Shown piece after piece: positions 1-5,077 of a DNA stretch of 5,179 nt. Made by a program: the position numbers and the translations under genes. The stretch lies in contig VFKI01000186.1 in assembly GCA_009885665.1 (NCBI GenBank), forward strand, positions 1 through 5,179, written 5' to 3'. The notes under the pieces are model-generated. The model was not told the DNA's origin, searched no databases, and saw nothing but the letters and a program-made list of their open reading frames with translations. Origin of the DNA: Gammaproteobacteria bacterium. GTDB taxonomy: Bacteria; Pseudomonadota; Gammaproteobacteria; DSM-16500. How positions within the stretch are numbered: position 1 is the first letter of the stretch; every line of letters begins with the position of its first letter.

Positions 1-4
1 AAAT

Positions 5-40
5 CGCAGGAATACTGAAGTATTTCGAGGTTTTTCGACT
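5..40 (-). repeat. Palindromic intergenic repeat, divergent inverted copy
   Basis: The core is a perfect hairpin at 11-24: arm aatac, loop tgaa, arm gtatt. It is preceded by gcagg and followed by tcgaggttttt. Read on this strand it has the same layout as the reverse complement of 5129-5170: a gcggag-like lead, a five-base arm, an acagaa-type loop, the second arm, then a gag…tttt tail. The outer arm pair is A:T here and C:G in the right-hand copy, so pairing is kept although the bases differ. Outside the hairpin the resemblance is partial. Membership of the same family is therefore an inference. Confidence 0.45.
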
Positions 41-135
41 GAGGAACGTTTATAGATGATGCCATGATGGGATGCAAGGTGTAAAAGTTATTTATGCGCA
101 GGGTCTAAGGTCACTGTAAAAATAACGCAATAAAA

Positions 136-930
136 CTACACTGCAACCGCACCTTTGATATGCGGATGCGCGACATAATTGACGATTTCAAAATCTTCAA
201 ATACATAATCAAAAAGCGTGGCAGGGCGCCGCTTAATCACTAATTGCGGCAAAGCAAACGGCGTACGGGTTAACTGCAAATCCACTTGCTCAAAATGATT
301 TTGGTAAATATGGCAGTCGCCGCCCGTCCAAATAAACTCACCTACCTGCAAATCACACTGCTGCGCCAACATATGCGTCAACAAGGCATACGAAGCGATA
401 TTAAACGGCACCCCCAAAAACGCATCCGCTGAACGCTGATAGAGCTGGCACGATAATTTGCCATTCCCCACATAAAATTGAAACAACAAATGACATGGTG
501 GTAGTTTCATTTTAGATAATTCGCCGACATTCCACGCATTGACAATATGACGACGCGAATCAGGATTATTTTTCAAGCCTGCTACTAACTGGCTGATTTG
601 ATCAATACTGCCACCGTCCGCCGTTTGCCACGCACGCCATTGCTTGCCGTACACCGGGCCTAAGTCACCCTTTTCATCCGCCCATTCATTCCATATCGTC
701 ACGCGATTATCCGTCAAGTAACGGATATTGGTGTCACCACGCAAAAACCATAATAATTCATAGAGAATACTACGCAGCGATAATTTTTTAGTGGTCACTA
801 ACGGAAACCCGCGCGAAAGATCAAACCGCATTTGATACGCAAAAATGCTTTGCGTACCCACGCCAGTGCGATCTTTTTTTTCAACGCCGGCATCACGAAT
901 ACATTTTAAAAAATCAAGATATTGCTGCAT
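136..930 (-). CDS. thyA: Thymidylate synthase ThyA
   Basis: This cytosolic enzyme methylates dUMP to dTMP using 5,10-methylenetetrahydrofolate, the de novo source of thymidylate for DNA synthesis. The protein is 264 residues, the same length as E. coli ThyA, and aligns with it from memory without gaps. Visible landmarks are Arg21 in DRTG, Glu58 in YELLWF, Trp80/Trp83, Tyr94 in GPVYGKQW, the phosphate-binding Arg126-Arg127 pair in DSRRHIV, the nucleophile Cys146 in PPCH, Arg166-Ser167-x-Asp169, the FLGVPFNIASYALL segment with Asn177, and His207/Tyr209 in DCHIY. The C-terminus is intact, ending AVAV before a TAG stop. It is the last gene of the permease–lgt–thyA operon, and its ATG lies 3 nt after the lgt stop codon. 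No clear intrinsic terminator is seen in the 135 bases downstream. Confidence 0.98.
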   Translation of the reverse strand: MQQYLDFLKCIRDAGVEKKDRTGVGTQSIFAYQMRFDLSRGFPLVTTKKLSLRSILYELLWFLRGDTNIRYLTDNRVTIWNEWADEKGDLGPVYGKQWRAWQTADGGSIDQISQLVAGLKNNPDSRRHIVNAWNVGELSKMKLPPCHLLFQFYVGNGKLSCQLYQRSADAFLGVPFNIASYALLTHMLAQQCDLQVGEFIWTGGDCHIYQNHFEQVDLQLTRTPFALPQLVIKRRPATLFDYVFEDFEIVNYVAHPHIKGAVAV

Positions 931-933
931 ACC

Positions 934-945
934 TTACTGTCTCCT
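934..945 (-). promoter_or_regulatory. thyA ribosome-binding site inside the end of lgt
   Basis: On the minus strand AGGAG (945-941) lies 10 nt before the thyA ATG. It falls within the last codons of lgt, and the lgt TAA (936-934) sits between this site and the thyA start. Ribosomes finishing lgt would therefore stop on top of the thyA initiation region. This layout implies translational coupling. A similar overlap of the upstream stop with the thyA ribosome-binding site is known in E. coli. Confidence 0.75.
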
Positions 946-1713
946 ATACACCCATGCGAGCATGCCGACGCCTATCATAATCATCGGCAGCGACAACAGC
1001 TGACCTTCCGTTAACCAACCATAGGCTAAATAACCGATCTGCGCATCGGGTACACGAAAAAATTCCACAAAAAAACGAAAGTAGCCATAAAACATCAAAA
1101 ACATCGCTGACACCGCACCCAATGGCCGCGGCTTATTGGAATATCCCCATAAAATGATAAACAACAAAACACCTTCCAATAAAAATTCATACAGCTGCGA
1201 CGGATGGCGCGGCCATGGCCCGCCCGTGGGAAACACCATTGCCCATGGCACGGTGGTAATTTTGCCCCATAATTCGCCATTGATAAAATTACCAATACGA
1301 CCCGCCCCTAAGCCAAGCGGCACGACCGGCGCAATAAAATCGGTTAACGTCAAAAATGTATGCTGATGTTTTTTGGCGTAGCAGTACATGGCAATAATAA
1401 CGCCCAACAACCCCCCATGGAACGACATGCCACCATCCCAGAGATAGAAAATTTTCCACGGCGCGTGCACCGTTGTATAAAAGTTATAAAAAAACATATA
1501 ACCCAATCGGCCGCCTAAAATAACGCCGAGCGCCACCGCAAAAATAATGTCACCCACTTCCGCTCGCGCAAAACCACGCGTGGGTTGCTGCGCGCGCCAC
1601 GCCAACAACACCCAACCCAATCCAATGCCTAATAAATACATCAAACCATACCAATGCACAGGCAAAGGACCTAAATGAAATGCAATGGGACTGATATCTG
1701 GATACGCTAACAT
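934..1713 (-). CDS. lgt: Phosphatidylglycerol–prolipoprotein diacylglyceryl transferase Lgt
   Basis: Lgt is an inner-membrane enzyme that moves diacylglycerol from phosphatidylglycerol to the lipobox cysteine of prolipoproteins, the first step of lipoprotein maturation. With the chosen start the protein has 259 residues. It contains VHWYGLMYLLG (19-29), the catalytic-loop SFHGG with His99 (equivalent to E. coli His103), the Lgt signature GRIGNFINGELWG (138-150) with Arg139, Asn142, Asn145 and Glu147, HPSQLYE (170-176), and YGYFRFFVEFFR (209-220) with Arg213, the likely counterpart of E. coli Arg239. Several hydrophobic membrane spans separate these motifs. The start ATG at 1713 has an AAAGG ribosome site 8 nt upstream and gives the normal MLAYPDI N-terminus. 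An upstream in-frame ATG at 1776 would add 21 residues unlike the family and overlap the permease gene. It is the middle gene of the operon. Confidence 0.97.
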   Translation of the reverse strand: MLAYPDISPIAFHLGPLPVHWYGLMYLLGIGLGWVLLAWRAQQPTRGFARAEVGDIIFAVALGVILGGRLGYMFFYNFYTTVHAPWKIFYLWDGGMSFHGGLLGVIIAMYCYAKKHQHTFLTLTDFIAPVVPLGLGAGRIGNFINGELWGKITTVPWAMVFPTGGPWPRHPSQLYEFLLEGVLLFIILWGYSNKPRPLGAVSAMFLMFYGYFRFFVEFFRVPDAQIGYLAYGWLTEGQLLSLPMIMIGVGMLAWVYRRQ

Positions 1714-1721
1714 GATCTCGA

Positions 1722-1726
1722 CCTTT
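1722..1726 (-). promoter_or_regulatory. lgt ribosome-binding site overlapping the permease stop codon
   Basis: AAAGG on the minus strand (1726-1722) is 8 nt from the lgt ATG at 1713. It shares bases with the permease TAA stop (1727-1725). This fixes the lgt start and suggests that lgt translation is coupled to termination of the permease gene. Confidence 0.7.
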
Positions 1727-2501
1727 AAAAAAACAGGGTGCCCGCAATAACAAATAACAATATGGCAAACACACAACGCGACATTTCACGCGGTACAATT
1801 TTACCCAAGCGCGCACCCAAGGGCGCAGCAATGACACTGGCAACCGCCACGCTAAAAAATGCCGGCCAATAAAGATAGCTTACGCCATGCGGCAAATGTA
1901 AGCCCATCAACCAAAAACTCGCCGTCGCACTGAGCGCAATCAAAAAACCGCAAATGATGGAGGTACCCGCCGCTTCCGCCACACTAAAACCATGACGCAA
2001 AAAGAACGGCCCCAACACCACCCCGCCACTGATGCCCAGAATACCTGCTAGCGTGCCCGTCAGCAAGCTGATGAAACGTAAGCTGCACGCAGCGGGTGAT
2101 ACAGCACGTTGCTGCGCTGCGTATTTTGATAAAAATAATCGCAGGCCAACATAACAGAGAAACGCTGCAAAAAATAAGCGTAATGTCGCCGCAGGTAAAA
2201 AACGTGCCAGCGCCACGCCCAGCACGGATCCAATAATAAGCAATAGCCACATACCGGAAAAAAAATCCCAGCGCACCGTTTGCTGACGATGATGCGCTAT
2301 CACGCCGGATAGCGTCGTCATAATCATCACCGCCAGCGATGTCGCCACCGCCATATGCATCACATTATCAGGCGCAAACCCCTCGTGTGCAAAAATCCAC
2401 GCGAGCGCGGGAATGACGATGACGCCGCCACCAATGCCAAATAAGCCAGATAACGCGCCGGCACACGCGCCAGTTAAAAGGTAGAGATAAATGTTATTCA
2501 T
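1725..2501 (-). CDS. TauE/SafE-family (DUF81) membrane permease
   Basis: This 258-residue polytopic inner-membrane protein belongs to the TauE/SafE superfamily, whose members export or import sulfite, sulfoacetate and other small sulfur or organic anions. The substrate here cannot be told from the sequence. The family's internal duplication is visible. The first half opens with a Gly-rich helix, GALSGLFGIGGGVIVIPAL (15-33), and the second with the matching GTLAGILGISGGVVLGPFF (149-167). Each is followed by further hydrophobic spans, and the protein ends in a hydrophobic segment at about 243-258. The length is normal for the family. The same permease lies beside lgt–thyA in Pseudomonas and related genomes, so the context is ancestral and does not reveal function. 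The start ATG at 2501 gives a sensible N-terminus; upstream there is only a weak GGGG ribosome site. Confidence 0.9.
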   Translation of the reverse strand: MNNIYLYLLTGACAGALSGLFGIGGGVIVIPALAWIFAHEGFAPDNVMHMAVATSLAVMIMTTLSGVIAHHRQQTVRWDFFSGMWLLLIIGSVLGVALARFLPAATLRLFFAAFLCYVGLRLFLSKYAAQQRAVSPAACSLRFISLLTGTLAGILGISGGVVLGPFFLRHGFSVAEAAGTSIICGFLIALSATASFWLMGLHLPHGVSYLYWPAFFSVAVASVIAAPLGARLGKIVPREMSRCVFAILLFVIAGTLFF

Positions 2502-2530
2502 AAGAGCGCCCCACTATAGCTTCGTAATTT

Positions 2531-2600
2531 TTCAGGATCAGCCCTCTTTGAGCAATCTTTTGCGACTGTGCTTCAAAATGCGCATATACAAAAGAGAGGG
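2531..2600 (+). repeat. Intergenic repeat, degenerate copy
   Basis: Positions 2544-2589 match 5102-5149 in the same orientation. The two blocks match at 19 of 22 bases (2544-2565 against 5102-5123) and 19 of 21 (2569-2589 against 5129-5149), with a 2-base length difference between them. Shared words include caatcttttgcga and tgcttcaaaatgc. A ttcagg lead (2531-2536) is also present in both, but 11 bases are missing here after it. The copy is bounded by imperfect inverted arms, ccctctttg (2542-2550) and caaaagagaggg (2589-2600). After 2589 it diverges, so the hairpin half seen in the right-hand copy is lost or replaced. Confidence 0.7.
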
Positions 2601-2720
2601 TAGAAGAACTGAAGTACGCAGCACACTGCATTGACAGCTCAAATCCGACCGTTTTCTGCAAAATCTGACACCTGCTGAATAGTTACATAGCTTCTCAGAT
2701 AAGTAAATTGGAATAGCCTA

Positions 2721-2746
2721 TCGCAAAAGTCAAAAGACTTTTTCGA
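2721..2746. repeat. Palindrome upstream of the potD-like promoter
   Basis: The arms tcgcaaaagtc (2721-2731) and gactttttcga (2736-2746) pair at 10 of 11 positions around an aaaa loop. Further out, cttctc (2691-2696) and gagaag (2745-2750) are also complementary, giving an alternative fold. The palindrome ends 8 bases before the proposed -35 box. No T-run follows, so it does not look like a terminator. It shares tcgcaaaag with the reverse complement of the repeat family, so it may be a repeat remnant. An operator is the other possibility. Confidence 0.55.
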
Positions 2747-2753
2747 GAAGGTA

Positions 2754-2783
2754 TAGACATTTCCCTCGGCTTATTAGCATAAT
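2754..2783 (+). promoter_or_regulatory. Candidate sigma-70 promoter for the PotD-like gene
   Basis: TAGACA (2754-2759) matches the -35 consensus at 5 of 6 bases, and CATAAT (2778-2783) matches the -10 consensus at 5 of 6, with an 18-nt spacer. Transcription would begin near 2790, giving a short leader of about 22 nt before the ATG at 2813. A second -10-like word, TATAAC (2799-2804), lacks a good -35 partner. This call rests on sequence match only. Confidence 0.45.
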
Positions 2784-2812
2784 CAGGTAACGCGCTTTTA
2801 TAACGGGTTCAC

Positions 2813-3904
2813 ATGGCCAGCGAGACATCGTCTCCAACGCGAAATCTTTTCACCTGCCACTGGCGGGTGCTCGACATGGTGCTTTTTTTCCTATTTACGC
2901 TGCTCACCCTCCCCGCCTTTGCCAATGATGACAACACTTTAAATGTCTATACATGGTCGCAAGAAATTCCCTCCAGTGTCATCGAACAATTTGAAAATGA
3001 AACAGGGATCAACGTCAACTACACCTCGTATGATAGCAATGAAATTATGTATACCAAGCTACGCGCCGGCAAAAATCCCGGCTATGACATCGTCGAGCCT
3101 TCCAGCTATTATGTCCAACGCATGCGCAATGAGGGCATGTTGGTCAAGCTCGATCGCAGCCAACTGCCCAACCTAAAAAATATCGATCCTTGGTTTAGCC
3201 AACAAAACTATGATCCAGGCAATCTTTATAATGTGCCGTTCATATGGGGCATCACCGGCTTATTTACCAATCGTGACGCATACCACGCACAAACACCAAC
3301 GCGCTGGCGCGACTTATTGCAAAAAAAATATCATAATCAGCTCATGATTATCGATGATCCACGCGAAGCATTTTCCATGGCGTTATTAATGCAGGGTTAT
3401 TCTATTAATGATACGAATCCAACACACATTCGCCTCGCTTGGCATACGTTACAACGCATGATGCCCAATATTCGCTTATTTAATACCGACGCAATCAAAT
3501 CAATCTTGATAGATAAAGATGCGCTGGCCGGCATGGCGTGGAATGGCGACCTTACCAGTGCACAACCCGAAAACGATCAGCTCGCCTTTATCATTCCCGC
3601 CGGCAAATTCGAAATCTGGGTGGATAGCATGACTATTTTAAAAAGTGCGCCGCACAAAGCAAACGCCTATCGCTTCCTTAATTTTCTCATGCGCGCCGAT
3701 ATCGCGCGCGCCGTCAGCCTCAACATTGGCTACGCAACCCCCAACCTTGCTGCGCAAAAAACTTTACCCGCCACTACCCGCAACAACCCAGCGCTTTATC
3801 CATCGAAAACCGTACTGGCACGCGGTGAATTTCAAACCGATGTTGGCGATAAAACATTTGCATTATATGAAAATTATTGGGAGCGACTGAAAGTTGGCGT
3901 CTAA
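2813..3904 (+). CDS. PotD-family periplasmic spermidine/putrescine-binding protein
   Basis: This is the substrate-binding component of a polyamine ABC transporter, acting in the periplasm. With the first ATG it has 363 residues: a polar N-region, a hydrophobic core (about 22-36) and a likely signal-peptidase site after Ala37 in PAFA. The mature part follows E. coli PotD throughout. Conserved ligand positions are Trp48 (Trp34), Tyr99 (Tyr85), Asp182 and Glu185 (Asp168, Glu171), Thr225 (Ser211), Trp243 (Trp229), Trp269 and Asp271 (Trp255, Asp257), and Tyr307 (Tyr293) in IGYATPN. The usual W-T-E-Y pocket motif reads W-S-Q-E here. The start is uncertain: ATG 2813 and ATG 2876 both have weak ribosome sites. 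The later one has a GGGTGCTC match, but its signal peptide would lack a positive charge. No potA, potB or potC is adjacent. Confidence 0.92.
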   Translation: MASETSSPTRNLFTCHWRVLDMVLFFLFTLLTLPAFANDDNTLNVYTWSQEIPSSVIEQFENETGINVNYTSYDSNEIMYTKLRAGKNPGYDIVEPSSYYVQRMRNEGMLVKLDRSQLPNLKNIDPWFSQQNYDPGNLYNVPFIWGITGLFTNRDAYHAQTPTRWRDLLQKKYHNQLMIIDDPREAFSMALLMQGYSINDTNPTHIRLAWHTLQRMMPNIRLFNTDAIKSILIDKDALAGMAWNGDLTSAQPENDQLAFIIPAGKFEIWVDSMTILKSAPHKANAYRFLNFLMRADIARAVSLNIGYATPNLAAQKTLPATTRNNPALYPSKTVLARGEFQTDVGDKTFALYENYWERLKVGV

Positions 3905-3953
3905 CGTTACGTCAATCAACAGACAGCCCTCCTGGAAAATAAAAAAATACTTA

Positions 3954-3973
3954 TTAATCAATGCTTTGATTAA
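3954..3973. repeat. AT-rich perfect hairpin after the PotD-like gene
   Basis: Eight-base arms ttaatcaa (3954-3961) and ttgattaa (3966-3973) flank a tgct loop. The stem is AT-rich and no T-run follows, so it is a weak terminator on its own. It lies just before the stronger terminator at 3983-4014 and may help protect the transcript's 3' end. Confidence 0.5.
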
Positions 3974-3982
3974 ATCCTAGCT

Positions 3983-4014
3983 TAAAAAGTCTTCAGCAGT
4001 TTGAGGATTTTTTA
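3983..4014. terminator. Bidirectional intrinsic terminator between convergent genes
   Basis: The arms at 3983-3995 (taaaaagtcttca) and 4002-4014 (tgaggatttttta) pair over 13 positions as plus-strand RNA, two of them G·U, around a gcagtt loop. The stem has an A-run on the left and a T-run on the right, so each strand's transcript ends its hairpin with U residues. It lies 78 nt after the PotD-like stop codon and 7 nt beyond the acetyltransferase stop, as expected for a terminator shared by two convergent genes. On the minus strand the two plus-strand G·U pairs become A·C mismatches, so termination may be stronger in the plus direction. Confidence 0.75.
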
Positions 4015-4021
4015 GCCTCAT

Positions 4022-4465
4022 TTATTTCGCGACGCGCATCATCACCCACGGATTCCAACTTTCCGAACGAAATCCAAATTTTTGATACAAGCCATGGGCA
4101 TTTTCGGTCATTAAAAACCAACGGAAAATACCGCGTAATTGCGGATGTTGTAAGATATACTCCACCAACTGCTTGCCCAACCCCCGACCACGATGCGGCT
4201 CGTCAATAAAGACATCCCACATCGAAGCAAATTCAGTAAAATCGGTTACAACGCGCGCGAACCCGACTTGGCGCCCGGCGTGATGGACATTAAAACACAC
4301 CGAATTTCTAACAACCAGCGCGAAACGTTCTGGCGGCAAGCCGGTGGAATGAAGGGATGGCGTACAAAGTAAATCATAAAGATAATTCAAATCAAGCTGC
4401 GCTTTATCCGCCGAAAGACTGTACTCACCTACCCACAACTCAGCGCACGGGATAACATAATCCAT
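4022..4465 (-). CDS. GNAT-family N-acetyltransferase
   Basis: This 147-residue soluble protein has the acetyl-CoA-binding core of the GNAT superfamily. Motif A is VFIDEPHRGRGLGKQLVEYIL (85-105), with the pyrophosphate-binding R-x-x-G-x-G as Arg92-Gly95-Gly97. The C-terminal motif B is AHGLYQKFGF (123-132), with Tyr127 in the usual position for the general acid. The VGFARVVTDF strand (67-76) and the WFLMT strand (116-120) are typical of a common small-GNAT subgroup of unknown substrate, so the acetylated molecule cannot be named. The longest frame starts at a GTG at 4477, which overlaps a GGAG ribosome site (4480-4477). The ATG at 4465, 11 nt downstream of that site, is preferred. The gene converges on the PotD-like gene and is divergent from the lipoprotein gene, so it is probably monocistronic. 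Confidence 0.88.
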   Translation of the reverse strand: MDYVIPCAELWVGEYSLSADKAQLDLNYLYDLLCTPSLHSTGLPPERFALVVRNSVCFNVHHAGRQVGFARVVTDFTEFASMWDVFIDEPHRGRGLGKQLVEYILQHPQLRGIFRWFLMTENAHGLYQKFGFRSESWNPWVMMRVAK

Positions 4466-4476
4466 ATAATAGGCCA

Positions 4477-4480
4477 CTCC
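4477..4480 (-). promoter_or_regulatory. Ribosome-binding site that sets the acetyltransferase start
   Basis: GGAG on the minus strand (4480-4477) lies 11 nt before the ATG at 4465. It overlaps the alternative in-frame GTG (4477-4475), so it could not serve that codon. The spacing is slightly long but usable. Confidence 0.5.
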
Positions 4481-4568
4481 AGAATAAGATAAAATCCATT
4501 CTGCCGCACCTCGCTGACTAGCGCAATGTTAACCACCAGTATAGAATGCCAACTTTCAAACAATTATT

Positions 4569-4572
4569 GAGG
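4569..4572 (+). promoter_or_regulatory. Ribosome-binding site that sets the lipoprotein start
   Basis: GAGG lies 9 nt before the ATG at 4582. It falls inside the longer reading that begins at ATG 4546. It therefore supports the inner start, which also places a Lys-rich signal peptide at the N-terminus. Confidence 0.65.
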
Positions 4573-4581
4573 TTTTGTTTT

Positions 4582-5031
4582 ATGAAAAAATTAGTTATCG
4601 CATGTGTCCTTACCGCCGCCACACTCAACTTGGCCGGCTGCGATGCCTCTAAAGCCGACATCGGCACCGGTTCTGGCGCCGTCATCGGTGGCTTACTCGG
4701 CAGCCAATTTGGCAAGGGCAGCGGCCAAATCCTCGCCATCGGCGCAGGTGCATTAGCTGGCGGCTTCCTCGGTCACGCCATCGGCCAAAACATGGACAAC
4801 ACCGATCGCGTACAAATGCAACAAGCACTCCAGAGCCAACAACAAAGCAGCTGGTATAACCAAAACACCGGCACGCATTACACCGTCTTGCCTGCGGCCG
4901 CACCAAAGCGCCACCGCCATCATGGCTATTGCCGCGAATACATCCAAACCGCTACCGTGGCCGGCAAACAGCAACAAGTCTACGGACATGCTTGCCGTCA
5001 ACCCGATGGTTCTTGGAAAATCAGCCAATAA
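4582..5031 (+). CDS. 17 kDa surface antigen-type glycine-zipper lipoprotein
   Basis: The 149-residue precursor has a classic lipoprotein signal peptide: MKK, a hydrophobic core, and the lipobox LAGC with lipidated Cys20. A glycine-zipper two-helix segment (28-68) follows, with Gly or Ala at regular intervals, as in the Rickettsia 17 kDa antigen domain. Next come a Gln-rich stretch (78-88), a basic His/Arg patch (PKRHRHH, 108-114), and a C-terminal module with CREY…GKQQQVYG…ACRQPDGSW (117-145). That module closely resembles the end of the rickettsial antigen and has two cysteines, Cys117 and Cys138, that could form a disulfide. Homologues are envelope lipoproteins of uncertain role. Asp at +2 after the cysteine is a retention signal in E. 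coli, so location is open. The in-frame ATG at 4546 would put 12 extra residues before the signal peptide and is rejected. Confidence 0.93.
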   Translation: MKKLVIACVLTAATLNLAGCDASKADIGTGSGAVIGGLLGSQFGKGSGQILAIGAGALAGGFLGHAIGQNMDNTDRVQMQQALQSQQQSSWYNQNTGTHYTVLPAAAPKRHRHHGYCREYIQTATVAGKQQQVYGHACRQPDGSWKISQ

Positions 5032-5077
5032 TATTTAACGGCGCGCTGTGAGATAACAACCCGCCAATTGGTAACTG

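Larger units (their letters stand above)
2502..2812. other. 311-bp divergent intergenic region
   Basis: No convincing coding region was seen here. The stretch separates the minus-strand permease from the plus-strand PotD-like gene. It contains a degenerate repeat copy (2531-2600), an actgaagta fragment (2608-2616) shared with the hairpin at the start of the window, a strong palindrome (2721-2746) and a promoter candidate (2754-2783). The part from about 2617 to 2690 shows no structure I can name. Confidence 0.6.

Noticed and set aside
87..126. gttattt/aaataac inverted arms downstream of thyA as a terminator
   Set aside because: The seven-base AT-rich arms are 26 bases apart with no stable inner stem and no proper T-run on the minus strand.
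1136..1366. Plus-strand open frame of 76 codons inside lgt
   Set aside because: It lies opposite a clearly conserved gene, and its translation has no recognisable domain or family resemblance.
1714..1776. N-terminal extension of lgt from an upstream in-frame ATG at 1776
   Set aside because: It would overlap the permease gene by 52 bases, adds 21 residues unlike the Lgt family, and the ATG at 1713 has a well-placed AAAGG.
1984..2250. Second minus-strand open frame of 88 codons inside the permease gene
   Set aside because: It is out of frame with a well-supported membrane protein, and its translation shows no family features.
2513..2518. TATAGT on the minus strand as a -10 box for the permease operon
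   Set aside because: It would start transcription about 5 bases before the ATG, removing the ribosome site, and no good -35 box lies at the right distance. The operon promoter stays unlocated.
2544..2616. Repeated motifs as a possible CRISPR array
   Set aside because: The copies are in separate gene gaps, with no regular spacing, no series of spacers and no cas genes.
4514..4547. CTGACT with TATAGA or TAGAAT as a promoter for the lipoprotein gene
   Set aside because: The spacers are 20 and 22 nt, too long for a convincing sigma-70 promoter.
4546..4581. Longer start for the lipoprotein gene at ATG 4546
   Set aside because: It would place 12 residues before a textbook MKK lipoprotein signal peptide, and the GAGG ribosome site falls inside this extension.
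4753..5028. Minus-strand open frame of 91 codons opposite the lipoprotein gene
   Set aside because: It is entirely antisense to a strongly conserved coding region. Its hydrophobic look follows from the complement of Gly/Ala/Gln codons.
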